From: Chloroflexota bacterium
GTDB taxonomy: Bacteria; Chloroflexota; Anaerolineae; UBA4142
Direction of reading: 5' to 3'
Assembly (NCBI GenBank): GCA_016208315.1
Contig: JACQYF010000209.1
Coordinates: 1-64,000 of the forward strand
DNA length: 64,000 nucleotides
The notes beneath the pieces are model-generated. The model was not told the DNA's origin and searched no databases. It saw only the letters and a list, made by a program, of their open reading frames with translations. The position numbers were made by a program, and so were the translations under genes. Positions 51,604-58,844 of the stretch are shown here, piece after piece (positions within the stretch are counted from its first letter, which is position 1; each line of letters begins with the position of its first letter).

Positions 51604-53214
51604 ATGGGCGGCGTGGCTCGGGACAATTCGCTCAGCGAAGTAGACCTTGCGCCATACCAGGGGCGATGGGTGGCTATTGTCCGCAAGCAAATCACCGGCG
51701 TCGGCCTGAGCGAGCAACAGGCGCGGCTCGCGTCCAAATTTCAGCGCCCGAAAGAAGACCCGGAAGTGATCTTCGTGCCGGAAGATTTCGGCAAGATGGA
51801 TATTCTCGAAAAGGTTACGGCGTTTCTCGCAAAACGGAATAGCGTCGCTTATCTCGTGGGCGGCGCCGTACGCGATCAATTGCTCGGCCGCGCCGAGACG
51901 CGCGACATTGATCTCGCCATTGTGGGCGATGCGAGTGGGCTCGCGCGCGCCTTTGCCAATGCCGAGGGCGGCGCGTTTTACCTGATGGACGCCGAGCACA
52001 ACGTCGCGCGGGTTCTCCTTGGCAAGGTATATGTGGATTTCGCCGCGCTGCGCGGCAGTCTCGAAGCCGACCTTGCGACGCGGGATTTCACGATTAACGC
52101 GATGGCGCGGGCAGTAGCCAGTAGCCAGATGTCAGTAGCCAGTACAGTCGCGGACCCGTTTCACGGGTTGGAGGATTTGCGGGCCAAGCGAGTTCGCGCG
52201 GTTTCGGATTCCGTGTTTCAGCACGATCCGGTGCGCTTGCTGCGCGCGGTGCGGATCGCGGGCGAATTGAACATGGCAGTCGAGCCGCAGACTGCCACGT
52301 GGATGCGCCGCGATGCCGCGCTCCTGGCGAATGCTTCGATGGAACGGGCGCGCGACGAACTGTTCAAAATTCTGGCGCTGCCAAACGTAATGGCTCTACT
52401 GCGACAGCTCGACGAACTCGGTTTGCTCGCTGCGCTGTTGCCACAAGTTTCCGCGCTGCGAGGGGTGGCTCAATCCGCGCCGCACGATTACGATGCCTTT
52501 GAGCACACGATGCGCACGCTGGATGCGCTGGTGGCAATCCAAGCGCGTGGCTACGCGGAGGTCGCGAACGGCGAATTCGTCGCCGAGTTGAACGCGCATT
52601 TCGCCCAGCAGATTTCGGCGGATCGGACGCGGGGCGCCCTCCTGCGGTTCGCCACGCTCGCGCATGACATTGGCAAGGCCGTAACGGGGTCTGTGGACGA
52701 AACGGGCACGATTCACTTTTACGAACACGAGCCGCGCGGCGCGAAAATCGCGGAGACTATCTGCCGCCGGCTTAGACTGAGCAACGACGAAATCGCAATC
52801 GTCGCGCGGACTATCGAGCATCACTTGCGCCCGGCCCAATTGGCGCGCGCAACTAAAGTGACGAATCGGGCCATCTATCGTTATTTTCGCGATACGGGCG
52901 ATGTGGGAATTGATATTTGTGTTCTCGCGCTCGCCGATTGGCGGGCCAAGTCTGCGGCGGCCATCACCGATCCTAGGGATGGCGAGCAGCGGTCAACGCT
53001 GGCGACGATGCTCGACCGGTATTATCGCGCGCCGCAGCAGGTTGTCACGCCGCCGGCGCTGGTAGACGGGCGCACGTTAATGCGAGAGCTGAATATTCCG
53101 CCGGGACCACGCGTCGGAGAGTTGTTGGAGGCGATCCGGGAAGCGCAAGCGGGCGGTGAAGTGAAAACGCGCGAGGACGCGCTGGCGTTGGCACGAGAAC
53201 GGGTAGAGAGGTAA
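51604..53214 (+). CDS. cca: CCA-adding enzyme/poly(A) polymerase-type nucleotidyltransferase with DUF5678-like N-domain and HD domain
   Basis: This 536-residue protein has three parts. The first 60 residues ([20 protein letters not shown], then [10 protein letters not shown]) resemble DUF5678. Residues about 75-330 are a class II tRNA nucleotidyltransferase: [12 protein letters not shown], catalytic [15 protein letters not shown], and [12 protein letters not shown]. The rest is an HD domain ([18 protein letters not shown]). Bacterial CCA enzymes repair tRNA 3' ends. A heptamer run (agtagcc units, 52112-52146) inserts [10 protein letters not shown] in frame near the active site. The start has no strong RBS. 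Confidence 0.85.
   Translation: MGGVARDNSLSEVDLAPYQGRWVAIVRKQITGVGLSEQQARLASKFQRPKEDPEVIFVPEDFGKMDILEKVTAFLAKRNSVAYLVGGAVRDQLLGRAETRDIDLAIVGDASGLARAFANAEGGAFYLMDAEHNVARVLLGKVYVDFAALRGSLEADLATRDFTINAMARAVASSQMSVASTVADPFHGLEDLRAKRVRAVSDSVFQHDPVRLLRAVRIAGELNMAVEPQTATWMRRDAALLANASMERARDELFKILALPNVMALLRQLDELGLLAALLPQVSALRGVAQSAPHDYDAFEHTMRTLDALVAIQARGYAEVANGEFVAELNAHFAQQISADRTRGALLRFATLAHDIGKAVTGSVDETGTIHFYEHEPRGAKIAETICRRLRLSNDEIAIVARTIEHHLRPAQLARATKVTNRAIYRYFRDTGDVGIDICVLALADWRAKSAAAITDPRDGEQRSTLATMLDRYYRAPQQVVTPPALVDGRTLMRELNIPPGPRVGELLEAIREAQAGGEVKTREDALALARERVER
52112..52146. repeat. In-frame heptamer run inside the CCA gene
   Basis: Units agtagcc repeat over 35 bp and encode [12 protein letters not shown], between [10 protein letters not shown] and DPFHGLEDL, where the family is usually ungapped or short. 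Confidence 0.7.
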
Positions 53215-53290
53215 ACAGGTAAACAGGTCAACAGGTAAGCACGTAAACACGTAGATACCTGTCTACCTGTGTACTTGTGTACATGTGTAC
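53203..53290. repeat. Heptanucleotide repeat array J
   Basis: Units aggtaaac/aggtcaa/aggtaag and cgtaaac are followed by inverted tacctgt, ctacctg and tgtactt. The array begins in the last codons of the CCA gene and is closely similar to array H, 11 kb away. Confidence 0.85.
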
Positions 53291-53296
53291 AGAGCT

Positions 53297-54004
53297 ATGG
53301 AACTCCAGATTGCGGGCGTCAAAGTTGCCAAGTATTCCGTGAGAGAATCGGGCGATACGCTTGAGATGATCGAGCGGCCGCACGGCGGCTTGTCGTTCGT
53401 CCTCGTGGATGGGCAGCATACCGGTCACGGCGCCAAAACGGTCTCAAATCTCGTGGCGCGCAAAGCCGTCTCGCTGTTGGCGGAAGGCGTTCGCGATGGC
53501 GCGGCCGCGCGAGCGGCGCACGATTATTTGTATACGCAGCACGAAGGCAAAGTCTCGGCTGAATTGCACATCGTCTCGATTGATTTGGTGAGCAAGACGA
53601 TCGTGATCTCGCGCAACAGCCATTGCCCGGCGATCGTCGGTCATGGCTGCGACACGCGGCTTTTCGACGAACCGTCGACGGCGATTGGTGTGCATCGGCG
53701 GATGAAACCGGTCATTACCGAAGTGCCGCTCGCCGCGCATACGACGGTGGTCGTTTTTACCGATGGTGTGCTGGATGCCGGCGTCCGCTATGGGCCCAAG
53801 TTCGACGTGGCCGAATTCGTCGGGTCCCAATTATGTGACGACACGATCAGCGCGCAGAAACTCGCCGATGGGATCCTCGCCCGCGCCGTGGAATTTGACC
53901 GCGGCCGTCCCAACGACGATACCAGCGTACTCGTGGTGCGCGTGCTGCCGCGGGTCAAAACGGATGACGCGCGGCGCGTGTCCGTCAGGTTCCCACTCGA
54001 GTAA
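53297..54004 (+). CDS. SpoIIE-type PP2C serine phosphatase
   Basis: This 235-residue protein has the PPM motifs FVLVDGQHTGHG (first Asp pair), VSIDLVSKTIVISRNSHCPAI, VVFTDGVLDAG, and PNDDTSVLVVRV. It is a stand-alone SpoIIE/RsbU-type phosphatase without a sensor domain. Such enzymes dephosphorylate STAS antagonists. The window also encodes an RsbW-STAS fusion (43701), so the two may form one partner-switching circuit. ATG 53297 is chosen just after array J. Confidence 0.85.
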   Translation: MELQIAGVKVAKYSVRESGDTLEMIERPHGGLSFVLVDGQHTGHGAKTVSNLVARKAVSLLAEGVRDGAAARAAHDYLYTQHEGKVSAELHIVSIDLVSKTIVISRNSHCPAIVGHGCDTRLFDEPSTAIGVHRRMKPVITEVPLAAHTTVVVFTDGVLDAGVRYGPKFDVAEFVGSQLCDDTISAQKLADGILARAVEFDRGRPNDDTSVLVVRVLPRVKTDDARRVSVRFPLE

Positions 54005-54027
54005 CCAGAAGCGGAGGCGTGCGCTCT

Positions 54028-54055
54028 TTTGATTGCTTGGGGTTTGTGGTATCAT
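54028..54055 (+). promoter_or_regulatory. Weak candidate promoter for the TA pair
   Basis: TTTGAT (54028-54033) and TATCAT (54050-54055) are separated by 16 bp, just before ggaggt and ATG 54072. Confidence 0.35.
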
Positions 54056-54071
54056 TAGGGAGGAGGTAGCC

Positions 54072-54389
54072 ATGCCCGAATCGCAAACAGTTCAATTACC
54101 TGTTGCAGAATACCAAGCGTTGGTACAAAGGATTGAGAAGTTGGAGAGGATTGTGCTGGGACAAGAAGAACATCCAGTTGCCTCAAAAATGCAAGCCACT
54201 GATGTGCGCGCCTTGATTCGGGAGTTACAGACAAAATATGCCCAATATCCCTCCTTTACCCAAGCCCTCCTCGCCGAGCGCGCCCGAGAGCGTGAACGAG
54301 AAGATCAAGGCATACGTCCTCGACAGTCACGCCCGTCTCGCTCTGCTACAAAGAGAGGTCGGCCAGGAACGCGTCGCCGGACTCATTGA
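54072..54389 (+). CDS. Antitoxin-like protein, partner of PIN toxin
   Basis: In this 105-residue ORF residues 1-75 are a plausible antitoxin (PVAEYQALVQRIEKLERIVL coiled coil; ATDVRALIRELQTKYAQYPSF). The last 35 residues are an Arg-rich run (RPRQSRPSRSATKRGRPGTRRR) that overlaps the toxin gene in another frame and looks non-native. A strong aggaggt precedes ATG 54072. Loss of the normal stop by frameshift is likely. Confidence 0.65.
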   Translation: MPESQTVQLPVAEYQALVQRIEKLERIVLGQEEHPVASKMQATDVRALIRELQTKYAQYPSFTQALLAERAREREREDQGIRPRQSRPSRSATKRGRPGTRRRTH

Positions 54390-54708
54390 ACTAGCGCACA
54401 AACAGAAAGCGGCTCTGTACATCAGTCTGATCAATTGGGGCGAGATATTTTACATCGTAGCGCGTAGGCAGAATGCGAAAGTTGCCAAAGAACTGATGCA
54501 GGACATTGAGAAACTGCCTCTTGCCCTTGCCGAAGTGAATCGGGCACGCGTACAAGCGGCTGCTGAGGTCAAGAGCAAATATCCGGTTTCGTATGCGGAC
54601 GCATTTGCCGTGGCATTGGCGCGCGAATACGGCGCATTGTTGGTAACCGGCGACCCAGAGTTCAAAGCAGTTGAGAAGATGGTCTCAATTCTTTGGCTGG
54701 GAGATTGA
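54292..54708 (+). CDS. PIN-domain toxin (VapC-like)
   Basis: This 138-residue protein begins VNEKIKAYVLDSHARLALL, with the first catalytic Asp, then YISLINWGEIFYIVARR, SYADAFAVALAREYGA and LVTGDPEFKAVEK. All four acidic positions expected for a PIN nuclease are present, so it looks functional. GTG 54292 is chosen because the first PIN strand follows directly; the ATG at 54238 would add a Pro/Ser-rich leader. It overlaps the antitoxin ORF by 98 bp. Confidence 0.85.
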   Translation: MNEKIKAYVLDSHARLALLQREVGQERVAGLIELAHKQKAALYISLINWGEIFYIVARRQNAKVAKELMQDIEKLPLALAEVNRARVQAAAEVKSKYPVSYADAFAVALAREYGALLVTGDPEFKAVEKMVSILWLGD

Positions 54709-54755
54709 GTTCGGATCCGCCAGTTCCGTCAGACAATGGCGGGCTTTTATCCACG

Positions 54756-55112
54756 ATGCGAATTGCAATTGTCGGGCCTTGCGCGGCGGGCAAGACGACG
54801 CTCGCGCGTGAATTGAATGCGCTGGGCTATGACGCGCACGATTGCGCTCAGGAGCACTCGCACGTCCAGACGATGTGGCAGCGGGTTACGCGCCCGGATA
54901 CGTTGATCTATCTGGATGCGTCGCTCCCGACGATTTGCGCGCGCTTGCGCGTGAATTGGGAAGAGGGCTATCTCGACGAAATGAACCGCCGCTTGACGCA
55001 TGCGCGGGCGCATGCCGATTCCTACTTGGATACAGACCCGCTAACTCGTGAGCAAGTTCTCGACCGCGTGCTCACGTTTCTTGACGCCTTGACGTCGCCC
55101 CGTGCCTTGTGA
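54756..55112 (+). CDS. Small P-loop nucleoside/nucleotide kinase-like protein
   Basis: This 118-residue protein starts MRIAIVGPCAAGKTTLARELN with a Walker A motif (GPCAAGKT), then DTLIYLDASLPTICARLR and a C-terminal helix. It is shorter than typical adenylate or dephospho-CoA kinases (180-200 residues), lacking a clear lid. It may be a minimal kinase or an AAA_18-type protein. Function is uncertain. Confidence 0.7.
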   Translation: MRIAIVGPCAAGKTTLARELNALGYDAHDCAQEHSHVQTMWQRVTRPDTLIYLDASLPTICARLRVNWEEGYLDEMNRRLTHARAHADSYLDTDPLTREQVLDRVLTFLDALTSPRAL

Positions 55113-55120
55113 CCTGCGAC

Positions 55121-55149
55121 TTGCCTGTTTTATCCACTTGGTTTATAAT
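55121..55149 (+). promoter_or_regulatory. Candidate sigma-70-type promoter for secD
   Basis: TTGCCT (55121-55126) and a consensus TATAAT (55144-55149) are 17 bp apart, 67 bp before the secD ATG. Confidence 0.7.
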
Positions 55150-55215
55150 CCCCCCGGTTTGTCTCGTCCCATACAGGGGCCGTATTTGGAATCCTACTGT
55201 TGATGAAAGGTCTCG

Positions 55216-56661
55216 ATGCGAGAACGTAATTACATTTTTCTGGTTGGGATTATTTTTGTCGCCTTGATTGCCGGCTGGATTGACCTGCCCGATAACCCCG
55301 GACTGCGGCTCGGGCCCATTAACAAAGACATCCGCGTTCATGAAGGTCTCGACCTTCAAGGCGGGCTCCAAGTTTTGCTCCAAGCGGATGTTGCTGATTG
55401 CAATTCGGTGTCGGATGAATCAATGGAAGCGGCCAAAGCCATCGTCGAGAATCGGATCAATGGCCTGGGGGTAGTGGAACCGCTGATTCAGCGTCAAGGC
55501 CGATGTCGTCTCGTGGTCGAATTGCCGGGCATCAGTAACCCTAACGAAGCAATCGCGACCTTTGGCGGCACAGGGCTGTTGGAATTTGTTGATGCTGGCG
55601 ATACCGCCTTGGCGGAAGGTCAAATCGTCCAGACGACGGGCATCTCCACGGTCGTCCTGCCGGGGACGCCAGTGCCAACCGTGCCGCCGCCTACTCCGAC
55701 GGCTGTGCCTACTCCCGCGGCGGGCATCACCGCGACCAGTCCGGTGACGACAACCACACCGGTAACGCCGACCATTTATCGGACGGTGATGACCGGCAAG
55801 GATCTGCAGACCGCCAGCGTCTCATTCCAACAGACGACCAGTCAGCCGTTCATTTCATTCTCGTTGACTTCGGACGGCGGCAAGATTTTTGGCGATTACA
55901 CCTCCAAGAACGTCAACAAATTCTTGGCGATTGTCTTGGACAAGCGGGTCATCTCCTCGCCAGTGATCAAGAGCCCGATCACGGACGGCAACGGCATCAT
56001 CGAAGGCCAGTTCTCTTTGCCAGAAGCTCAGAATCTGGTGATTCAGCTCAAATATGGCGCCTTGCCGATTCCGCTCAAAGTCGTCGAATCCAGCGCGATC
56101 GGTCCAACCCTGGGTCGCGATTCGGTCAGTAAGAGCATCATGGCGGGAGCGATTGGCTTGATTATCGTCATCCTGTTCATGCTCCTGTACTATCGCTTGC
56201 CCGGATTGCTCGCCGCGATCGCGCTGACGATCTACGCCCTCATCGTTTTTGCGATTTACAAGTTCGGCATCCCCGGTATCTTCCCGTATGTGACCCTGAC
56301 CTTGCCGGGCATTGCCGGATTCATCTTATCGGTCGGCATGGCGGTAGACGCCAACATTCTGATTTTCGAGCGCATGAAAGAAGAATTACGCGCCGGGCGC
56401 TCGCTGATGCTGGCCGTCGAAGCTGGCTTTCAACGCGCCTGGCCCTCGATCCGCGACTCGAACTTTTCAACCCTGATCACCTGCGGAATCCTGCTATGGT
56501 TCGGCGCGAGTTTCGGGGCGAGTATTGTCGCCGGTTTCGCGCTGACTCTCGCTATCGGCGTGATTGTCAGTCTCTTTACGGCGATCACCGTGACCCGGAC
56601 GTTTCTCCGCTTGATCATGGACATGGATGTGACGACGAATCATTGGTGGTTCGGAGTATAA
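55216..56661 (+). CDS. secD: Protein translocase subunit SecD
   Basis: This 481-residue protein has a first helix (YIFLVGIIFVALIAGWI), LGLDLQGG-like HEGLDLQGGLQVLL, then VENRINGLGVVEPLIQRQG. After the periplasmic domain, five helices include GFILSVGMAVDANILIFERMKEELR, the SecD core. An insertion of about 37 residues (positions 150-186) is rich in Pro and Thr (GTPVPTVPPPTPTAVPTP) and not part of the canonical P1 fold. It has its own promoter and a terminator after it. It powers late steps of Sec export using the proton gradient. Confidence 0.95.
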   Translation: MRERNYIFLVGIIFVALIAGWIDLPDNPGLRLGPINKDIRVHEGLDLQGGLQVLLQADVADCNSVSDESMEAAKAIVENRINGLGVVEPLIQRQGRCRLVVELPGISNPNEAIATFGGTGLLEFVDAGDTALAEGQIVQTTGISTVVLPGTPVPTVPPPTPTAVPTPAAGITATSPVTTTTPVTPTIYRTVMTGKDLQTASVSFQQTTSQPFISFSLTSDGGKIFGDYTSKNVNKFLAIVLDKRVISSPVIKSPITDGNGIIEGQFSLPEAQNLVIQLKYGALPIPLKVVESSAIGPTLGRDSVSKSIMAGAIGLIIVILFMLLYYRLPGLLAAIALTIYALIVFAIYKFGIPGIFPYVTLTLPGIAGFILSVGMAVDANILIFERMKEELRAGRSLMLAVEAGFQRAWPSIRDSNFSTLITCGILLWFGASFGASIVAGFALTLAIGVIVSLFTAITVTRTFLRLIMDMDVTTNHWWFGV

Positions 56662-56679
56662 CCCTTGCGGGCTACAAAA

Positions 56680-56728
56680 AAAACGTCCCCATCAAGGCGT
56701 TGTGTGCCTGTGACGGGGACGTTTTAGG
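56680..56728 (+). terminator. Terminator-like hairpin after secD
   Basis: Arms aaaacgtcccc (56680-56690) and ggggacgtttt (56715-56725) form an 11-bp stem around a 24-nt loop that contains its own aggc/gcct pairing. An A-run precedes it and a T-run closes it, so it could stop transcription from either side. Confidence 0.75.
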
Positions 56729-56745
56729 AAGGAGGGAGGAGCACA

Positions 56746-56775
56746 ATGGGCCGCACCGCCCGCTTGACTCCGTGA
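56746..56775 (+). CDS. Possible nine-codon leader ORF
   Basis: ATG 56746 follows an unusually strong purine-rich RBS (ggaaggagggagga) and reads MGRTARLTP before TGA. It lies between the secD terminator hairpin and secF. It could be a leader peptide, or the purine run could be unrelated. Confidence 0.2.
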   Translation: MGRTARLTP

Positions 56776-56851
56776 ATAATATAACAAGAACAAGTCCAAG
56801 ACCGGTCAAAACGCGGTCAAAGGTGTGTGCCAATTTTCAAGTCTCTGGGCT

Positions 56852-56880
56852 TTGCTATCTCCGGTGACTTGTGCTAGAAT
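56852..56880 (+). promoter_or_regulatory. Candidate promoter for secF
   Basis: TTGCTA (56852-56857) and TAGAAT (56875-56880) are 17 bp apart. They lie after the secD terminator and 64 bp before the secF GTG. Confidence 0.5.
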
Positions 56881-56890
56881 GACAACCGTT

Positions 56891-56928
56891 CTTACTGTTC
56901 GCTGTTCACTGTTTACTGATTACTGACC
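56891..56928. repeat. Heptanucleotide repeat array K
   Basis: Units cttactg, ttcgctg, ttcactg, tttactg and attactg occur in tandem in the secF leader without a clear forward partner. Confidence 0.7.
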
Positions 56929-56943
56929 CTTGGGAGGACGCGC

Positions 56944-57897
56944 GTGCTCGATATTGTCGGGAAACGATATTGGTATTTTGCTCTATCGCTGCTGGTGATT
57001 ATTCCAGGTCTCATCGCGATGGGGCTGACTTGGGGGCAAACTGGGCAGCCGTTTCGCCTGGCGATTGACTTTACCGGCGGTACATTGCTTCAATTGAAAT
57101 TCGACAAGCCGCAAACCTTTAGTACGGAACAAATCGTTCGCACGCTCGAGCCGTTCAACATCACGTCAAATGATGTGGTGGTTCAGCAGTCCGGGACCGA
57201 TACGCTGGTCCTCCGGACGCGCGAATTGGATACCGACACCAAGGTCAAGGTTGAAGCCGCGCTTGGCCAACAGTTTGGCAATTTCGTCGAGCAGCGCGCC
57301 GAGTCGGTCGGCCCGGCGATTGGCACTGAGGTTGCCCAGCGCGCCTTGATGGCGGTCGCGCTCGCGTCTATTGCGATTCTGTTGTACATTACGTGGGCGT
57401 TCCGTCGCGTGCCGCAGCCCTTCCGCTATGGCGTCTGTGCCATCGTCGCGATGCTCCACGACGTGTTCGTCCTCCTCGGCACGGCTTCGATTTTTGGAAT
57501 GATGCTGGGTTGGGAAGTGGATTCGTTGTTTCTTACAGCCCTGCTCACCGTCATCGGCTTTTCGGTTCACGACACGATTGTCGTGTTCGACCGAATTCGT
57601 GAGAACCTGAATCGCCTCCGCGGCACGCGCTTTGAGGATGTGGTCAATCATAGTATCATCCAGACGCTCGACCGGTCCATCAACACGGTGCTCACCACGT
57701 TGTTCGTCTTGGGCGCGCTGATTCTCTTTGGCGGCGTCACGATTCAACATTTCGTCGTGACGCTATTCATCGGTATTTTGAGCGGCATGTATTCCTCTAT
57801 CTTCAACGCCGCGCCGCTCTTGGTGGTCTGGGAGAATGGCGAGCTACTTGCGTTCTTCCGCCGCATCTTCGGCGGGCAACGCCAGGCGACAGCCTGA
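56944..57897 (+). CDS. secF: Protein translocase subunit SecF
   Basis: This 317-residue protein has YWYFALSLLVIIPGLIAMG, then LAIDFTGGTLLQLKF, VGPAIGTEVAQRAL, and VIGFSVHDTIVVFDRIRENL as the SecF signature. Six helices are expected. It starts at GTG 56944 with gggagga upstream. A separate promoter and the terminator after secD suggest the pair are not one simple transcript, unlike many bacteria. Confidence 0.95.
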   Translation: MLDIVGKRYWYFALSLLVIIPGLIAMGLTWGQTGQPFRLAIDFTGGTLLQLKFDKPQTFSTEQIVRTLEPFNITSNDVVVQQSGTDTLVLRTRELDTDTKVKVEAALGQQFGNFVEQRAESVGPAIGTEVAQRALMAVALASIAILLYITWAFRRVPQPFRYGVCAIVAMLHDVFVLLGTASIFGMMLGWEVDSLFLTALLTVIGFSVHDTIVVFDRIRENLNRLRGTRFEDVVNHSIIQTLDRSINTVLTTLFVLGALILFGGVTIQHFVVTLFIGILSGMYSSIFNAAPLLVVWENGELLAFFRRIFGGQRQATA

Positions 57898-57911
57898 ATT
57901 CGAATCATCGA

Positions 57912-57940
57912 GCCGCCCTCTGCAAGAGGGCGGCTTTTTT
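57912..57940 (+). terminator. Strong intrinsic terminator after secF
   Basis: GCCGCCCTC and GAGGGCGGC form a 9-bp perfect GC-rich stem around TGCAA, followed by six T residues. Confidence 0.93.
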
Positions 57941-57963
57941 CATTGTGGAGTATCTACTCTCTT

Positions 57964-57992
57964 TTGACGATGCTCAACGGATGTGCTAAACT
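57964..57992 (+). promoter_or_regulatory. Candidate sigma-70-type promoter giving a leaderless mRNA
   Basis: TTGACG (57964-57969) and TAAACT (57987-57992) are 17 bp apart. The expected start of transcription, about 57999, coincides with the GTG start codon of the GNAT gene. Confidence 0.6.
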
Positions 57993-57998
57993 ACTGAT

Positions 57999-58844
57999 GT
58001 GGGCATTTCGATTCGTGTGCGGCCGGCGCGGCCAGAAGATAAGCAAGCGATTCTCTCGTTCAGCCGGAACACGTTCAGTTGGGGCGATTACATCCCCGAG
58101 GTTTGGGACAAGTGGCTTGGCGATCGAGCCGGTCAGATCGTCGTCGGTGTCGTGGACGGTCAACCCATTGCGATGCTGCACGTGGCGATTCTGGAGCAGC
58201 GCGTCGCGTGGATGGAAGGGATGCGCGTCCATCCCGATTTTCGCCGCCAAGGTCTGGGGACGGCCGTGGACGCCGGTGGGCTAGAGTATGCGCGGACCCG
58301 CGGTTGTCGCATTGCGCGACTGGCGACGAGCAGTAAGAACATCCCCGCGCAAAGGACCTTACGCACTCAGGGCTACACGCAGGTCGCGCAGTTCAATTCG
58401 TGGACGGCGCCGTCCGCTCACGGCGACGCGCTTGAATCGCGCGTCGCCACCGTGGATGACCTCGCCGAAATCCTCGCACGGTGGAATCAATCCGAAATTC
58501 GCAACCCAAGCCACGCCTTACTACCTGACCCGTACTGGCGTTGGACCGATCTCACCGAGTCACGCCTCCGAGAGCAAATTGCCGCTAACCAAGTGCGGAT
58601 CGTGCCCGGCGGTTTTGCGCTCTGCCCGACGTTTGATCGCGAAAAAGAGTTCTATGTTCACGCGTTGGCCGGCGATTCGGAAACGGTTCGCCAACTGGCG
58701 CTGGACGCGCGCGTGGAGGCGGGATACCGCGGATTCGAACAACTTGAGGCCATGATTGCCGACGACCTGCGGGTCAATTTGCCGCTTTCCAATACCGGAT
58801 ATGTTCTTGAAGGCGCCATGCTGGTCTACGAGCAAACACTGTGA
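57999..58844 (+). CDS. GNAT family N-acetyltransferase with C-terminal extension
   Basis: In this 281-residue protein residues 1-150 are a GNAT domain: VRPARPEDKQAILSF, VVDGQPIAMLHVAIL, and the acetyl-CoA loop VHPDFRRQGLGTAV. The C-terminal 130 residues look like a degenerate second GNAT repeat. GTG 57999 lies at the predicted transcription start; GTG 58017 is a shorter option. It is followed with a 4-bp overlap by a lipoprotein gene. The acyl acceptor is unknown. Confidence 0.85.
   Translation: MGISIRVRPARPEDKQAILSFSRNTFSWGDYIPEVWDKWLGDRAGQIVVGVVDGQPIAMLHVAILEQRVAWMEGMRVHPDFRRQGLGTAVDAGGLEYARTRGCRIARLATSSKNIPAQRTLRTQGYTQVAQFNSWTAPSAHGDALESRVATVDDLAEILARWNQSEIRNPSHALLPDPYWRWTDLTESRLREQIAANQVRIVPGGFALCPTFDREKEFYVHALAGDSETVRQLALDARVEAGYRGFEQLEAMIADDLRVNLPLSNTGYVLEGAMLVYEQTL

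Noticed and set aside
54717-54748. Terminator after the PIN toxin
   Set aside because: ccgcca/tggcgg arms are separated by a 16-base loop with only a short T-run, too weak to call.
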